From assembly GCF_000611645.1 (NCBI RefSeq), contig NW_014012902.1, forward strand, positions 1 through 21,202: a DNA stretch of 21,202 bases. The letters are read 5' to 3'. Origin of the DNA: Monoraphidium neglectum. Taxonomy: Eukaryota; Chlorophyta; Chlorophyceae; Sphaeropleales; Selenastraceae. Shown here piece by piece: positions 1 to 10,131 of this stretch. Both the position numbers and the translations under genes were made by a program. Below the pieces are notes generated by a model. The model made no database searches, was not told the DNA's origin, and was given only the letters and a program-made list of their open reading frames with translations. Each line of letters starts with the position of its first letter. Position 1 is the first letter of the stretch.

Positions 1-1738
1 ACCCAGCACAGCGCGTCCTTCACGCACTCCATGAGGTAGGCCTCCTCCGCCATGTTGAGGGAGCGGTACGACACAGTCTCCTTCAGCAGGTTGGTCAGGG
101 CCTTGCCGCCCAGGTTCAGCCGCTGCACGCCGCCTGGGGGGGGGGGGTGTGGACGGTCGTCGCCGAGAGCATATTGGGCGCAGACAATACATAAGCGTGG
201 GTATGCACGCGTGTGCGCGCGGATTGTTCCATCCTGCTCGCCTCCGTCCGCAAACAGCCAAACCCCCCCCCCTCCCACCTGCCACGCTCAATCACAAGGT
301 TTGCACCAGAACGACAGCCGGGTGCCCCAAGAAACGCTACCCTGGTACCCTCCCAAGCCACACCTGCGAGCAGCTGCCCGTTGAAAAAGGGCACCACGTT
401 GCACGCGCTGAAGCCAATGTCGACAACCACACCGCAGCCCGCCGCGACCGCGGACTGCGCCGTCTTGTTAGGCGGCTGCGTGGTGCCGCTGCAGGCCGCG
501 TTGAGGCTGAACCAAGGGGCGGGCGCGGTGAAGAAGCACTTGAAGCCAAACTGCTCAAACACCATCTGGGGGTGTGCAGGTGTGCAGGCGGTTGTGTGAG
601 AGTTTGTGTGTGCATGAGTGCGTGCGTGCATGCGTGTGTTGTGTGTGTTTGTGGGCGCGCGTGTGAGTGCGTGTGCGAGCGCGCAATGGAGGGGATTTAA
701 TTATGCAGGTTCGGGGTAATCATCCAGGCCCGCATGCGCGGCCGGGTCGATGCCACGTCGCCCCTGCAGGCCACCCCGACGCCCCCACATCCCCTCCTGC
801 TGCCCTGGGCTCACTGCCGCCCGCACCCAAACCCCTGCCGATCGTATCATCCGCCTTGAACCGCCCACCCACCTCCTCGGTCGCCGCCTGCACTGCTGGG
901 AAGTTGAATATTGGCTCTGTCACCAGCAGCGCAGTGGAGGCCGGGTCCCACGCGCCGCTGGCGTTGCCAGGGCCCTTGGCCGACAGCGCCGCAGATTTGA
1001 ACGCCTTCTGCCAGATCTCCTTTTCCAGGTCCCACTGCACCATGTAGCCCTGCGCCCGGTTGGCACGCGCGAAAACAAATGCAAGCAATTGTTGCAATGT
1101 GTGCGCCATACTGATAGCTCATCTGGGGACAACACTGACTTTGTCTTTCCACGCACAATCCCCGCCACCGTACCCAGCTGCGACACGAAACGAGCCCAGG
1201 TGTCTCTGGGTCCGTGCAGCGCTGCTGCTCCCACTACTTCTTGGCCTCGTCGCCCGCCCTCGCGCGCACCCTGTCAAAGGGCCGCCTCATGTTGAGGCTC
1301 ATGATGTCCTTCGCATCCAGCAGGGCGTCACCCACGTACACCTGGCGCTCCCCCTTGGGCTTCGCGGTGCAGTTGGGGAACACGCTGGGGGGCAAGAGGG
1401 GAGGGGGAGGGGTGGGGGGTGGCGCGCAGGCCCACAGCTGCTGAGGCGGCCGCTCTCCGGGTGAGGCAGGGGCAAGAGGGCGCCCGGAGCCGCAGCCGGT
1501 GGGGCGGCAAGGCGCAGGACGTCGGCCGCTGTCGCATTCACAAACGCCCGCAAGCAGGGACAGAAAGCCAGGGTGTGTCACCGGGTGACCGCGCTTTCTT
1601 CCTTGCGTGCTCTACCCTCCTGCAGGTCACCCTCTCACATCCCTCTCACATCCGGGGCTTCTCCTCGCCAGCCCAGCCAAGCTTAATGTTCCCTGCACCA
1701 TTGTCCATCACCAGCACTCGCTGCTCGCGCTGCGCCAT
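1..1738 (-). CDS. ARP6: Actin-related protein 6 (ARP6), 5' part of gene, five exons, 3' end outside window
   Basis: ARP6 is the actin-fold subunit of the SWR1 chromatin remodeller that deposits histone H2A.Z in the nucleus. The exons read 1738-1650, 1384-1270, 1049-873, 565-364 and 133-1, giving about 238 residues before the window edge. Introns are in phase 2, 0, 0 and 1, and every junction restores a conserved stretch. The N-terminus carries the first phosphate-loop segment VLVMDNGAGNIKLGWAG. The order VFPNC, RRPFDRGYMVQWDLEKEIW, LLVTEPIFNFPAVQ, MVFEQFGFK and LNLGGKALTNLLKETVSYRS follows plant ARP6, and the second phosphate loop is VVVDIGFSACNVVPFFNG. The start at 1738 is the ATG nearest the conserved actin start; codons upstream are open but not conserved. 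Exon 3 has an alanine/glycine-rich insert of about 15 residues after KAF. Intron 1 and intron 4 end in very C-rich sense tracts. ARP6 fits better than actin or other ARPs because of RRPxDRGY and EExVFExFGF. The gene is transcribed away from RPA3. Confidence 0.93.
566..690. repeat. GT-rich simple sequence (CA-rich on the ARP6 sense strand)
   Basis: An imperfect GT/GC alternating tract fills the 3' part of ARP6 intron 3 and runs up to its acceptor at 566-567. Read in the direction of ARP6 transcription it is CA-rich. No coding frame is supported. Confidence 0.7.
1387..1419 (+). repeat. G-rich tract with G-quadruplex pattern at the end of ARP6 intron 1
   Basis: Five runs of four to six G separated by loops of one to five bases (1387-1392, 1398-1401, 1403-1407, 1409-1412, 1414-1419). 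It lies directly beside the acceptor of ARP6 intron 1, where the sense strand reads as a C-rich pyrimidine tract. It satisfies the usual G3+N1-7 quadruplex rule on the plus (template) strand. Confidence 0.7.
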
Positions 1739-2290
1739 GGCTGCTGCCAAGGAAGGCCTGCCCACAACCGAAGTCCTGCTGTGCTCTGCGCGCCGCCGCG
1801 GGTGGAGCCGCCCGCCGCAGTGCTTTGATGCACTCACTCACTCAGCCTAGAGGAATTGGGTGGCATCCTAGCATCACCCTTAGCATTAGTTTCTAGGTTT
1901 ACCGCTACCAGTAAAGTATTGAGGTCACGCTTGCACTGTAGATCGCCGCTTGGAAAGTGTGTGAGCATCTAAAGATTTATAAATTCACACTCTTATGAAT
2001 TCGAAGACATTGTTGAGTATTACGTTACACCAACCGCTCGAACGGGGGGACTCACTGGGCAGCACGCGTCGCACAACACCCGTACGCGGGGTCAATGACC
2101 CTCAGTTTCGAAATCCAGGCATCAAAACCACATATATCACATATTCCTAGCACTCATCGCAACCAGGCCTTACAGATCTGCGCGCCAAGCTGTGCTCTGA
2201 TCTTGCTCACAATTGTGCGCATATAGCAGTAGAGAGATATTTATTGTCCACGTATCTGACGCTTGAGCCTTGGTACAGCAGCGCAGCAGC
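1739..2290. promoter_or_regulatory. Divergent promoter spacer between ARP6 and RPA3
   Basis: There are 552 bases between the two start codons, which point away from each other. The middle part (about 1850-2160) is visibly richer in A and T than the rest of the window and has no credible coding frame, as expected for a shared promoter with two 5' UTRs. The transcription starts are not visible. Confidence 0.55.
2220..2226 (+). promoter_or_regulatory. Possible TATA-like element upstream of RPA3
   Basis: CATATAG lies 65 bases upstream of the RPA3 start codon in an AT-richer stretch. Position and sequence are compatible with a core promoter, but other AT-rich hexamers nearby (around 2130-2148 and 2237-2246) could serve as well. 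Confidence 0.25.
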
Positions 2291-2867
2291 ATGAACGCAG
2301 ACGAGCCCACTCCACGCGTGGGATTTGCGCAGCTCAAGAACATGATAGGTCGCCGGGTGCTCTTTGTGGGCCGCGTGGAGAGCCAAGACGTTGGACGGGC
2401 GCACATGGCGGCGCCCGACGGTTCGAAGGTTGTGATCGAGGGCGCCAGCAGCGCGTTCGAGACGCAGTTTGCAGAGGTGCAAGGCGTCGTGGTCGACCCG
2501 ACCACCATCCGAGAAGAATCACACGTCGACTTTGGGGAGAACTTTGGTGAGCAAACAGCGAGCAGCAAACTCCCTTGGCGAGGGTGCATGCGGGTGTGTG
2601 CACGCAGGGGGACGCCTAGCCTTGCTGGATGAACCCAGACCACAATGCTGGCCTGCCAATGGCAAGATGCGCTGCACCTTGAAGACAAGGTTGCGGCACG
2701 TGCAACTCCACACAATTTTCAAAGCGTGCATATGGCGCGTGCATTCTCCCGCCCTGTCGCCCGCTCACAACTCGCCTACACCCCTGCTGATTTTTGCAGA
2801 CATGAACACATACAACGAGCTCTTGCGGCTGGCCAATGGCCCCCACCAGCAGATGTTTTACCAGTGA
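2291..2867 (+). CDS. RPA3: Replication protein A 14-kDa subunit (RPA3), two exons
   Basis: RPA3 is the smallest subunit of the heterotrimeric single-stranded DNA-binding protein RPA, used in nuclear replication, repair and recombination; its single OB fold holds the trimer core together. Exons 2291-2546 and 2800-2867 join in phase 1 across a 253-base intron (GTGAGC donor, TTTTTGCAG acceptor) to give 107 residues, the usual length of plant RPA3. The OB-fold start reads IGRRVLFVGRVES. The C-terminal helix NTYNELLRLANG, encoded by exon 2, matches the plant form with its YNEL and LANG residues. The protein has no other domain. The start at 2291 is the first ATG of this frame; the open frame upstream has only non-ATG codons. 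Its neighbour ARP6 is transcribed in the opposite direction. I am confident of the family; only the exact transcript ends are unknown. Confidence 0.93.
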
Positions 2868-2922
2868 CTGCGCCAAATACTTGCAAATGAGCGGGTGACT
2901 TGGCGTCCTGTCAACATGAGCT

Positions 2923-2927
2923 TGTAA
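2923..2927 (+). terminator. TGTAA polyadenylation element for RPA3
   Basis: A TGTAA pentamer lies 56 bases after the RPA3 stop codon. TGTAA is the common poly(A) signal of green-algal nuclear genes, and it normally sits shortly before the cleavage site. Confidence 0.5.
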
Positions 2928-3371
2928 CCCACAGAACCCTGCAGCCACCCTGCCATTGCTGAGACATTTCCAGCTGTATGTGAACGTGTCGTGTTTCACC
3001 AGCATCCCTCTTTGCAACGTTGCAAGCCACATGGCCCTTGCATGCGTACCACGCGTGCCAATGGGGGTCCTAAGAAGACGACGGATGCACAACAGTCATT
3101 TACAACAACGCACCTGGCAGCTGCTCTTTCTCTGCGCCAACGAGCTGGCTTGCTGCCGCCAGTTTCTCTACTGGTGCTTCCTGATGCTGAGTCAGCGTTC
3201 TTACGGATCAGCTGCCACGCTCCCTTGCCTGCCTCTGGCCCTGCCCTGCATACCATTATAGATGCACCACAGTCAACAGCAGGACCTCAAGATGACAGCA
3301 GCTGAGGGTTGGTGGGGATGCATGGGACCTGACATCGGCAAGCTGCTTGCAAGCAGTCATGTACTCTCGAC

Positions 3372-3376
3372 TTACA
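3372..3376 (-). terminator. Possible TGTAA polyadenylation element for the GST gene
   Basis: TGTAA on the minus strand about 294 bases after the GST stop codon. The spacing implies a 3' UTR of about 300 bases. Another minus-strand TGTAA lies further on, near 3098-3103. Confidence 0.35.
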
Positions 3377-3669
3377 GAAATGAAATGGCGTGCATAAAGC
3401 AGCAGCCTTGTGGCTCCGGATGGCACAAGGAACTAATTGGGTGGCACGGCTGCTGCACAGCTGCGACGGCACCACAGAAGTTGGCGTGGTGCATGCTGCG
3501 CCCTCTTCATACCCCCTACCTATGAACTCTCATCACGCGGCCAAAAGACCGCGAAAATTCAGCCTCACCTGCGCCAGAAACATGCAATACAAATCATGCA
3601 TGCGGCAGGCAGGCCGTTTTTGCGCCGTGCCGTGTGCGTGCCGCCCTGCGCTTCGCTATTCAGCTTTCG

Positions 3670-6560
3670 CTACTCCTGCACCTTCAAGTGGGTGCGTCTC
3701 CAGTCGTCAGCAAAGATGTACTGGTGGCGGTTGTCTGATGCCAGGTACTCCTTGATGCCTGTTCGTGTTGATTGGACAAAGCAAAGGATCAGGAACTAAA
3801 TGCGTATGTCAGCGACAGAATATCTGAAGCCGCTGAATGCGTTTTCTGCGTTCTGCGCCCGCAATTCAGGTGGACCCCGGCCCAAGGTCCCATACAAGCT
3901 GTGCAGCAAAAACCAACCGCCACGCTCTATTTCAGCGGCGCATCACAGCCCCCACGATTCCACCCTCTCGTTGAGAGCCTGCCACAGTCGCACATGATTG
4001 CCCCATGCGCTCAATCAGAGCCCGCACCTGCGTGGCCAGCGACGCGGCGGTGGTGCGCCACAAGCGCCGGGAAGCGCTTCTTCACGACCCCTGACAGGTC
4101 GGGCACTGCAGGATTGGGGTGGATCCGAGCAGCGCAACAGTTCACGTCTAGTCACTCCCGCTCACAGACCTTCCCAGCGTGTTAGCCCATTGGTCCTGGC
4201 CACCCTTGGTCAGCCCCTGCTCGTGCGCTTGACAACTACAAGGACCTGAATGAGCATACTATAACCAAACAGGCGCAGCATCAACGCATGAAAGCTGCGG
4301 CGCCCTAACGCCACGCACATGCCAGGTGTATATCCACCAGGTCGAAGGCGGTGATGTCAGCGATGGTCAGTTTAGAGCAGCCCCCAAGCCACGGGCCATC
4401 GTCTGCATTGTCCACCGCCTGGCTCACAGGCAAGAGGTTTGGTGTTGATTGATGTTTCATGTTGAAGTTTTGGCAACACGGTTGGCAGAGCGCTCGAAGG
4501 GCGGGCGAGGTGTCACCGCGCAAGCCCGACGTGCAACGCAATGCTTAGAGCGGTGCGGTGTTGGGCACCAGTAGCTGCCATGCATGCAAGTGCTTTGTCG
4601 GCATCGCGTGATTCGATGACACTTGCGCCCCAGGCCCACGCCATGAGCGCCTTGAACGGCAGGCGCGCTTGCAGTGCGCACAGAACGAATGTATGTGAGG
4701 GAGCCCACCAGGCGCTCGAGGCAGGCCAGCCCCGGGCCCTTCAGAGGGAAGCCCTCCGAGACCACATCGGACTCGGACGCGAGCGAAGTGGCGACGTAGT
4801 CAGCAGTAGCGTTTGGGGCGCCCTTATTGACCCAGTAAGCCTAGAATCCAGCGGGTTGGCACGCGCAGGGGAGGGGAGGCGAGGAGGTGTTTTTATGATT
4901 CGATGTATTGTTGGGTGCCTTGCCCAGGTGAGCGTCACCGCAGCCAACACGTGTGCACAGACACACGCTTGAGGCGGGGGGCCAGCACATGCCGCGGCGC
5001 AGAAGAAATTGCATCAATTGTTGGGCCCTAGGACTGACCTTCAGCTTGGCCCTCAAGTCCTGCACACCCTCCACGACCTCCAGGCGAACGTGAGGGGACA
5101 AGGCCGGTGCGGCAACAGGGCGGCCAAGAGGTGATAGTCATGCTAAGGAGGGACAGGAGAGCGAGTGAATGACGTGTCCGGCTGCGCTGCCAACCGCCCC
5201 CTGCTTGAGCAACCAAACTGATAGCTGAGGGAAGCCTGGAGTCCTCCAGCCAACAGAGAGGCCGGGCTCCACCCACCATGTCGACAAAGGCCGACTCCTC
5301 CTCGTCGCCGCCGTAGAGGGAAAACTTGCGCGCTACGTGGCGCAGGATGGCCTGGCGTCAGGACAGGGGTGGCGGGTGGGGCAGCACAACGAAGGTCTGA
5401 TTGTGCAGCTGTATGCAGCAGCCAGAAAGTGGCTGGGGGGTTGCAAGGTCTGGTGCATGCCAGAATTGGCCGATTGCAGGCATGCGACCTACTTCAGACC
5501 CCAACGTGGGCGCCCGCTCATGCATGTGCGTGTCTGCCGTGCACGCACACATACAGGTGCACGCGCGTCCCCACCATGGACTGCACAATGTCGATCTTGC
5601 CGTTGACCTCGTCGATGAAGCGCGGCAGCTGCCTGCGACCCAATGCAGTGGCACGAGCTCGCGTCATGGACGGCCGGTACCACGCAGATATAAGAAAGAA
5701 AGTGGTGCATGGTTCCTGTTGGCCCGCTAGGCACCCCATTGCAGGGCGGTCAGCGGCCGCTGGAGGGCCATCCCCCCCACTGCGATTGTCGCACCCAAGC
5801 ATCTGCGCCCTGCTGGCTGCCCTCACCTGAAAGTGTAGCCGTCCAGCTGGCGGCGCAAGAGCGGCAGGATGGGGCCGACTGGAGGCTCAAACCATTCCTG
5901 GCGCGCGCATGCCAGCGCCAGGCTTGGCAAGGGGTCGAGTACGACGAGATACACAAACATGATGTTTTTGTTGAAGCCCAGGTTGAAGTGCAGCAGGGAT
6001 TGCAGGGAAGGGGAAGGCAGCAAGGGGCCAACAGCATGCCGCGACCAGTGCGCTCGCCGCACAGCTGCAATGGCATGAAAGGGCTGAGCGCGCCGCGCTG
6101 ATCGCTGCCAGCTTGCCGGGCTGGAGCCAGGCTGGCCCCTGGAGCGCAACCCAGCTCAGTCTGTGTGCTGCCGCCTCACCGTATGGGCTCCGCCCGCCCT
6201 CTGGCTGGAAAGTACTGCGGCGCATGCAAGTGAAGTGAAAGCACGCCTTAACTACCTGGGGAGTCGTATTCAGCCGTCACCGTCTCACCAGGGGCAGTGG
6301 CACGTGTGCGGCAAATAGCAGAGTGCTTAAAGCAAGTGGGTTATCCCTGACCATACCCGTGAGTGCAGTGGTTGCGCGGCGGCCGGCCATGTCAGGCCAA
6401 AAACAAGAGCGGGCTGGCTGCGACCATTGAGTGTGGTGGTGTCACCCCACGGGCGCTGCGCGCTTGACGTTGCGCCCACCTGCAGCACCGGCAGGTTTGA
6501 CGTGGACGCCGAGTAGGGCCCCTCCTCGGCCACAAAGGTGTGCCCGTCCTCGTGCAGCAT
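3670..6560 (-). CDS. Cytosolic glutathione S-transferase, sigma/pi-like, ten exons
   Basis: This enzyme class conjugates glutathione to electrophiles or peroxides in the cytosol. Exons: 6560-6480, 6214-6180, 5922-5827, 5632-5575, 5351-5277, 5077-5039, 4840-4709, 4418-4319, 4105-4028, 3758-3670. They sum to 783 bases, 260 residues. The thioredoxin-like half has YFPARGRAEPIR, whose first residue (Tyr28) aligns with the catalytic tyrosine of pi/sigma enzymes, then RQLPRFID with the cis-proline loop, and QSMAILRHVARK, the glutathione-binding Gln-Ser pair (88-89). The helical half has VDMVVEGVQDLRAKLK, the N-capping box TIAD (190-193) in KLTIADITAFDLVDIH, and FPALVAHHRRVAGHAGIKEY near the end. The 27 residues before Tyr28 are longer than the usual 5-8 and are not conserved. 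The ATG at 6560 has a good context (GCCGCCATG). Exons of 35, 39 and 58 bases are unusually small. Intron 6 has the only donor in the window that does not begin GTG (GTCAGT). The exact class is not settled. Confidence 0.9.
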
Positions 6561-7272
6561 GGCGGCTGGCCTACACAGCTGGGCGCTTTCGTGTTTCAGG
6601 TGCAGAGTGCTTCAGCAGGGTGGCGCGCCCCTGGTCGTGTGGTGGCTCCGGTGACAGAGCTGTAGCTGCATGTGAGTGCCTATGAGAAGCGGCACCGTCC
6701 TAACTGCGAATGGATCACTTTCCACCAGTGCCTGGAATCAGACAGGTTTCAAGTGTGAGTGTGCGCACTTGTATTACGTGTGAACATGATTACCACGTTG
6801 TTCTCGGTAGTTGTGTTTGATTGAACAGGCACGTGGCAAACTCACCGAGTGCAAGCCAGATCGCTTCGCCAGGGTTGATAGCGGCGGAGCCTCAGCTTCG
6901 GTAAGCATCGCTACGCTAGGATTGTGACAGATGCAGCACAGCTGCTGCTGACACAGGAGACGGAGGAGGTTCAGGGGTGGCACAGCTGAACAGCAGCAGG
7001 CAAACGAGCCTCAGCGAGCGCTGGTTCTCTTTCTAGATGGGAAAACAACCCCATTGAGATGCGATGCAGCTACATGGCACGCAACAGCATTGCCTGGGAT
7101 CGCACACCGCCCGGCAGCGCGCTTCCGCGATGGCAAGTGTGCGTCCAGCACGCGCAACCCTGCCGTCCCCCTGCTCCGGCATCTGCCTACGCAGGGTCAT
7201 CGTCAGCGCTTTGGCGACCGTGCGGGTGGCAGCGGAAGCGCCGAAGCTGCGCCGGTTGAGCCAGCAGGGGCC
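6561..7272. promoter_or_regulatory. Divergent spacer between the GST gene and the 123-residue protein gene
   Basis: About 710 bases between two start codons that point away from each other. The frame of the plus-strand gene stays open upstream to about 7054, so its start could lie further left. I see no conserved protein and no clear core-promoter motif. Confidence 0.4.
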
Positions 7273-7793
7273 ATGCAGCTCGTCAGCAATGCCCTGGCGC
7301 AGGAGTGCGCCATGGGCGCACTCATGGTGCGCGGCTTCCGGGGCATCCACGGGGGCAGGGCCCTGAATCATGCAGCAGTTGTTTATTCGATGAAATAGCA
7401 TTCTGAAGCAAGTTTTTTCCTTGGACAATGCTGCAGCACAGTGTGCTGAACCACAGTTTCCCGCGGGTGTTTCCGCCCCTCCTTTTTACTGACAAAGGTG
7501 GGCTACTTCATGTATTACTACGAGTCTTGGGTGCTGCCTGCGCTGATGCGCCAGGAGAAGATGCAGTACAAGTGAGTCATTGGGTGGTCGCGGCTGCGGC
7601 TCAGCGACTGCAGTCACACCCATTTTGTGCCCAGGCAGCTGCAAGTGCCGCCACAGATGAGGGAATCCATGTACCCCTTTCAAGGGGTTGGCATGCACGC
7701 AGTAATCGCCTCCAAAATGTACACAGCACGCACGTCTCACACACCCACACATGTGCACGTGCGTGCGCGTGCACACGCCATACACACACACGT

Positions 7794-7833
<40 letters not shown>

Positions 7834-8122
7834 ACACTTGCAACCATCTTCTCCCGCTTGAACGGCCACCCACACCAGCTGGAGCGCGGCCTGGAAGAAG
7901 TACCACGAGAACATCTGGCGCCTCAACACCGCCTACGACCGGGAGCTGCGCTACAGCGCCATCTCCAAGAACCTGCTGCTGCAGCACGTCAACCACACGC
8001 CCCCCAAGGACGTCGCCGAGCACGTGACCAAGATGATCCTGGCCAACCGCAAGGTCTACGACGCGCTCGCGCCCGGCAGCAAGCGCCTGCTCATCTGGCA
8101 GGTGCAGCCCGCGCTGCAGTAG
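7273..8122 (+). CDS. Unrecognised small single-span membrane protein, three exons, 123 residues
   Basis: Proposed exons are 7273-7326, 7498-7571 and 7879-8122. The first intron is in phase 0 with a GTGCGC donor, the second in phase 2 with a GTGAGT donor, and the total is 372 bases. Joining exons 1 and 2 creates a continuous hydrophobic stretch of about 20 residues (roughly 12-33: ALMVGYFMYYYESWVLPALM), which neither exon has alone and which supports the junction. A basic, aromatic helical tail follows (WKKYHENIWRLNTAYDREL), then HTPPKDVAEHVTKMILANRK and a short end RLLIWQVQPALQ. The size, one membrane span and charged tail resemble accessory subunits of mitochondrial inner-membrane complexes, but this is only an impression and I cannot place it in a family. 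Exon 3 has strong codon bias towards G or C in third positions, as expected for a real gene. The start is the least certain part, because the frame is open further upstream. The second intron carries a CA microsatellite. Confidence 0.6.
7733..7837. repeat. CA microsatellite in intron 2 of the 123-residue protein gene
   Basis: A CA/CG-rich tract with a pure core of 14 CA units at 7795-7822. It lies about 40 bases before the acceptor at 7877-7878 and is CA on the sense strand. Confidence 0.9.
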
Positions 8123-8656
8123 GAGGGACGCGCTTCATTCAGGCGCTCCGCGGGCCGCCGGCAGGACTGCGAGGGGGTGCTGCCACCGAGCGCTGCCCTT
8201 CAGCGCAACGCCGGCGTTGCAACCGCTGGCTTATCTCCCGGACGCGATCTCCTCATTTGCGGGTGGGGGGCGTGCCGGCTTTGTTGTGGATTGCCATGCT
8301 GGCGATGTCGACCCACACTGGGCCCTAATAGGCGCAGCAGCAGTGGTCAACTCAAATCGAGTAATGCTGATGATCCCTTTGCCTCTGCTGGAGACTTGAA
8401 GATACAGAAAAAGCGCCAGGGTCAAGCCAGCGCGATAAGCAAGCCAATTTGCTGGGATGCGCTGCATGCGAAGCAGTGATGCACCGGGCACGGCCCCGCC
8501 AATGCAAAAGCCCCTCGCGGCAGCTGCGTCGCTGGTACGGCACACATGAGGGGCGCTGGTACGGCACACGTGAGGGGCGCGATGCCAGGGCAGGAATGTT
8601 GGTGCCCTTGCTTGCTGAATTCGTTCGTAGTGGCATACTATACAAGTACGTAAGGT
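8123..8656. other. Spacer between the 123-residue protein gene and WDR53
   Basis: About 530 bases between two genes in the same direction. It holds the 3' UTR of the first and the promoter of the second. No coding content is recognised. The only structure seen is the tandem 24-bp repeat close to WDR53. Confidence 0.5.
8530..8577. repeat. Tandem 24-bp duplication upstream of WDR53
   Basis: Two adjacent copies (8530-8553 and 8554-8577) that differ at a single base. The difference turns CACATG in the first copy into the palindrome CACGTG in the second. It ends 79 bases before the WDR53 start codon. Confidence 0.85.
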
Positions 8657-10049
8657 ATGGCTAGGTGCGCCATGATAAAGTTGATCGGCCACCACGACTC
8701 CGTTCTGTGTCTAGCAGTCTGTTCACAGGAAGGGCTATTGGCTTCCGGGTCAGAGGTGAGGATTTTGCAAGTACAGCTCGGAGGTGGAGGTTGTTGGTTG
8801 CTCAGCCGCCTGCAGTTGCCGGTTTCACGCCAGCAGCTGAGCTCGGCCGCCTCAGTCTCGTCCTGTTGCTCTCTGTGATTCCGGCGCTGCAGGACGGCCA
8901 CATCGCAATTCATGACGTCGCCGCCGCCTGCAGCTCTGGGAACGCCTCAGCCACAGCACCTGCCCTGGTGTGGCGGCTGGGTGAAGGCGGGGCGAACGAC
9001 GGCGGCGCGGCCGCCCCTGTAGCCGATGAAAACGCAGCAGCCGAGGCAGTCAACGCAGTGGCCTTCCATCCAAAGGACTCTCACACCTTGTTTGCAGCCG
9101 TGGGCTCCCAAGTGCTGCAGTTCTACGTCCGCCGAAGTGCTGGTGCAGAGCTCCGTGGGACCACCCTGGTCAACTCCGCAGGCGATGAGGTCAACGATAT
9201 TTCCGTGCACCACCAGGGCAGCTTTCTGGCAGCTGCTGACGACGGTGGTGACATCACGGTCTTTGACCTGCGAGGCGGCGGCGGCAGCAGCAGTGGCAGC
9301 AGTGGTGGCAGCAGCAGCGCCTTGAAGCCGCTACGCGTGATTCGTGGGGCGCATCAACCAATCGCATCGTGCGTCGCGTTCCGCCGCCACCGGCCTTGGG
9401 AGCTGCTGAGCGGCGGCATGGACGCGCGAGCAGCACGATGGGACTTCTCGCGCGGCGCGCTACTGGGCGCGTGGTCAATGCAGCGGGGCGCTGGGGCCGG
9501 CGATGCATTAGCGCGGCCTGAGGCGGCGCCGCAGGTGTGCAACCCGCCCATGGTGCATGCCCTCACGGCGCCACTTGGCGACAGCCCAGCGGCGCGGCGG
9601 CTCGCGGCGGCGGCATGCGGGGACGGCGCGGTGGCGGTGTTCAGCATTGAGGACAGCAGCGGCGGCGGGAAGAGGCCAGCCAGGCAGCGGCCGCAGCAGC
9701 GGCAGCAACAGGCGCGGGCCGCTGTCGCTTATGAGGGACAGGACGTGTCGCTTGCCCTTGACCGCGAGCTCAGCGGCCACACGCGGCCGGCGTCAGCAGT
9801 GTGCTTTCTGGCTGCTGCCGGTGGCGCGCGCTACATTGCTTCAGGGGGCGAAGACCGGCGGTTGGTTGTCTGGGACTGGCAGGCGGCATTGTTGGACGAA
9901 GGGGCGGAATTGGCAGGGGTGCAGAGCAGCGCGAGCGGTCGCGCCCAAGCTGTGGACAAGGCAGTGACCGCGGCGGAGCAAAGGCTGGCTGCGGAAGCAA
10001 AGCCGCAATCAGCGGCACAGACAGAGCAGGAGCAGCAACGGCAGAAGCC

Positions 10050-10131
<82 letters not shown>

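Larger units (their letters stand above)
2868..3669. other. Convergent spacer between RPA3 and the GST gene
   Basis: About 800 bases between two stop codons facing each other. No frame shows recognisable or spliced coding content on either strand. It probably holds the 3' UTRs of both genes. Confidence 0.6.

Noticed and set aside
2030..2100. A possible tRNA suggested by a GTTCGAG-like loop on the minus strand
   Set aside because: The bases around it do not form a T-arm stem or a cloverleaf, and no acceptor stem pairs.
5827..5960. An alternative GST start at an ATG at 5960 reading MFVYLVVLDPLPS
   Set aside because: It would drop the catalytic tyrosine motif. Joining exons 6214-6180 and 5922-5827 instead restores YFPARGRAEPIR followed by LALACA, so the MFVYL stretch is intron.
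8638..8647. TATACAAG as a TATA box for WDR53
   Set aside because: It lies only about 11 bases before the start codon, too close to serve as a core promoter element for that ATG.
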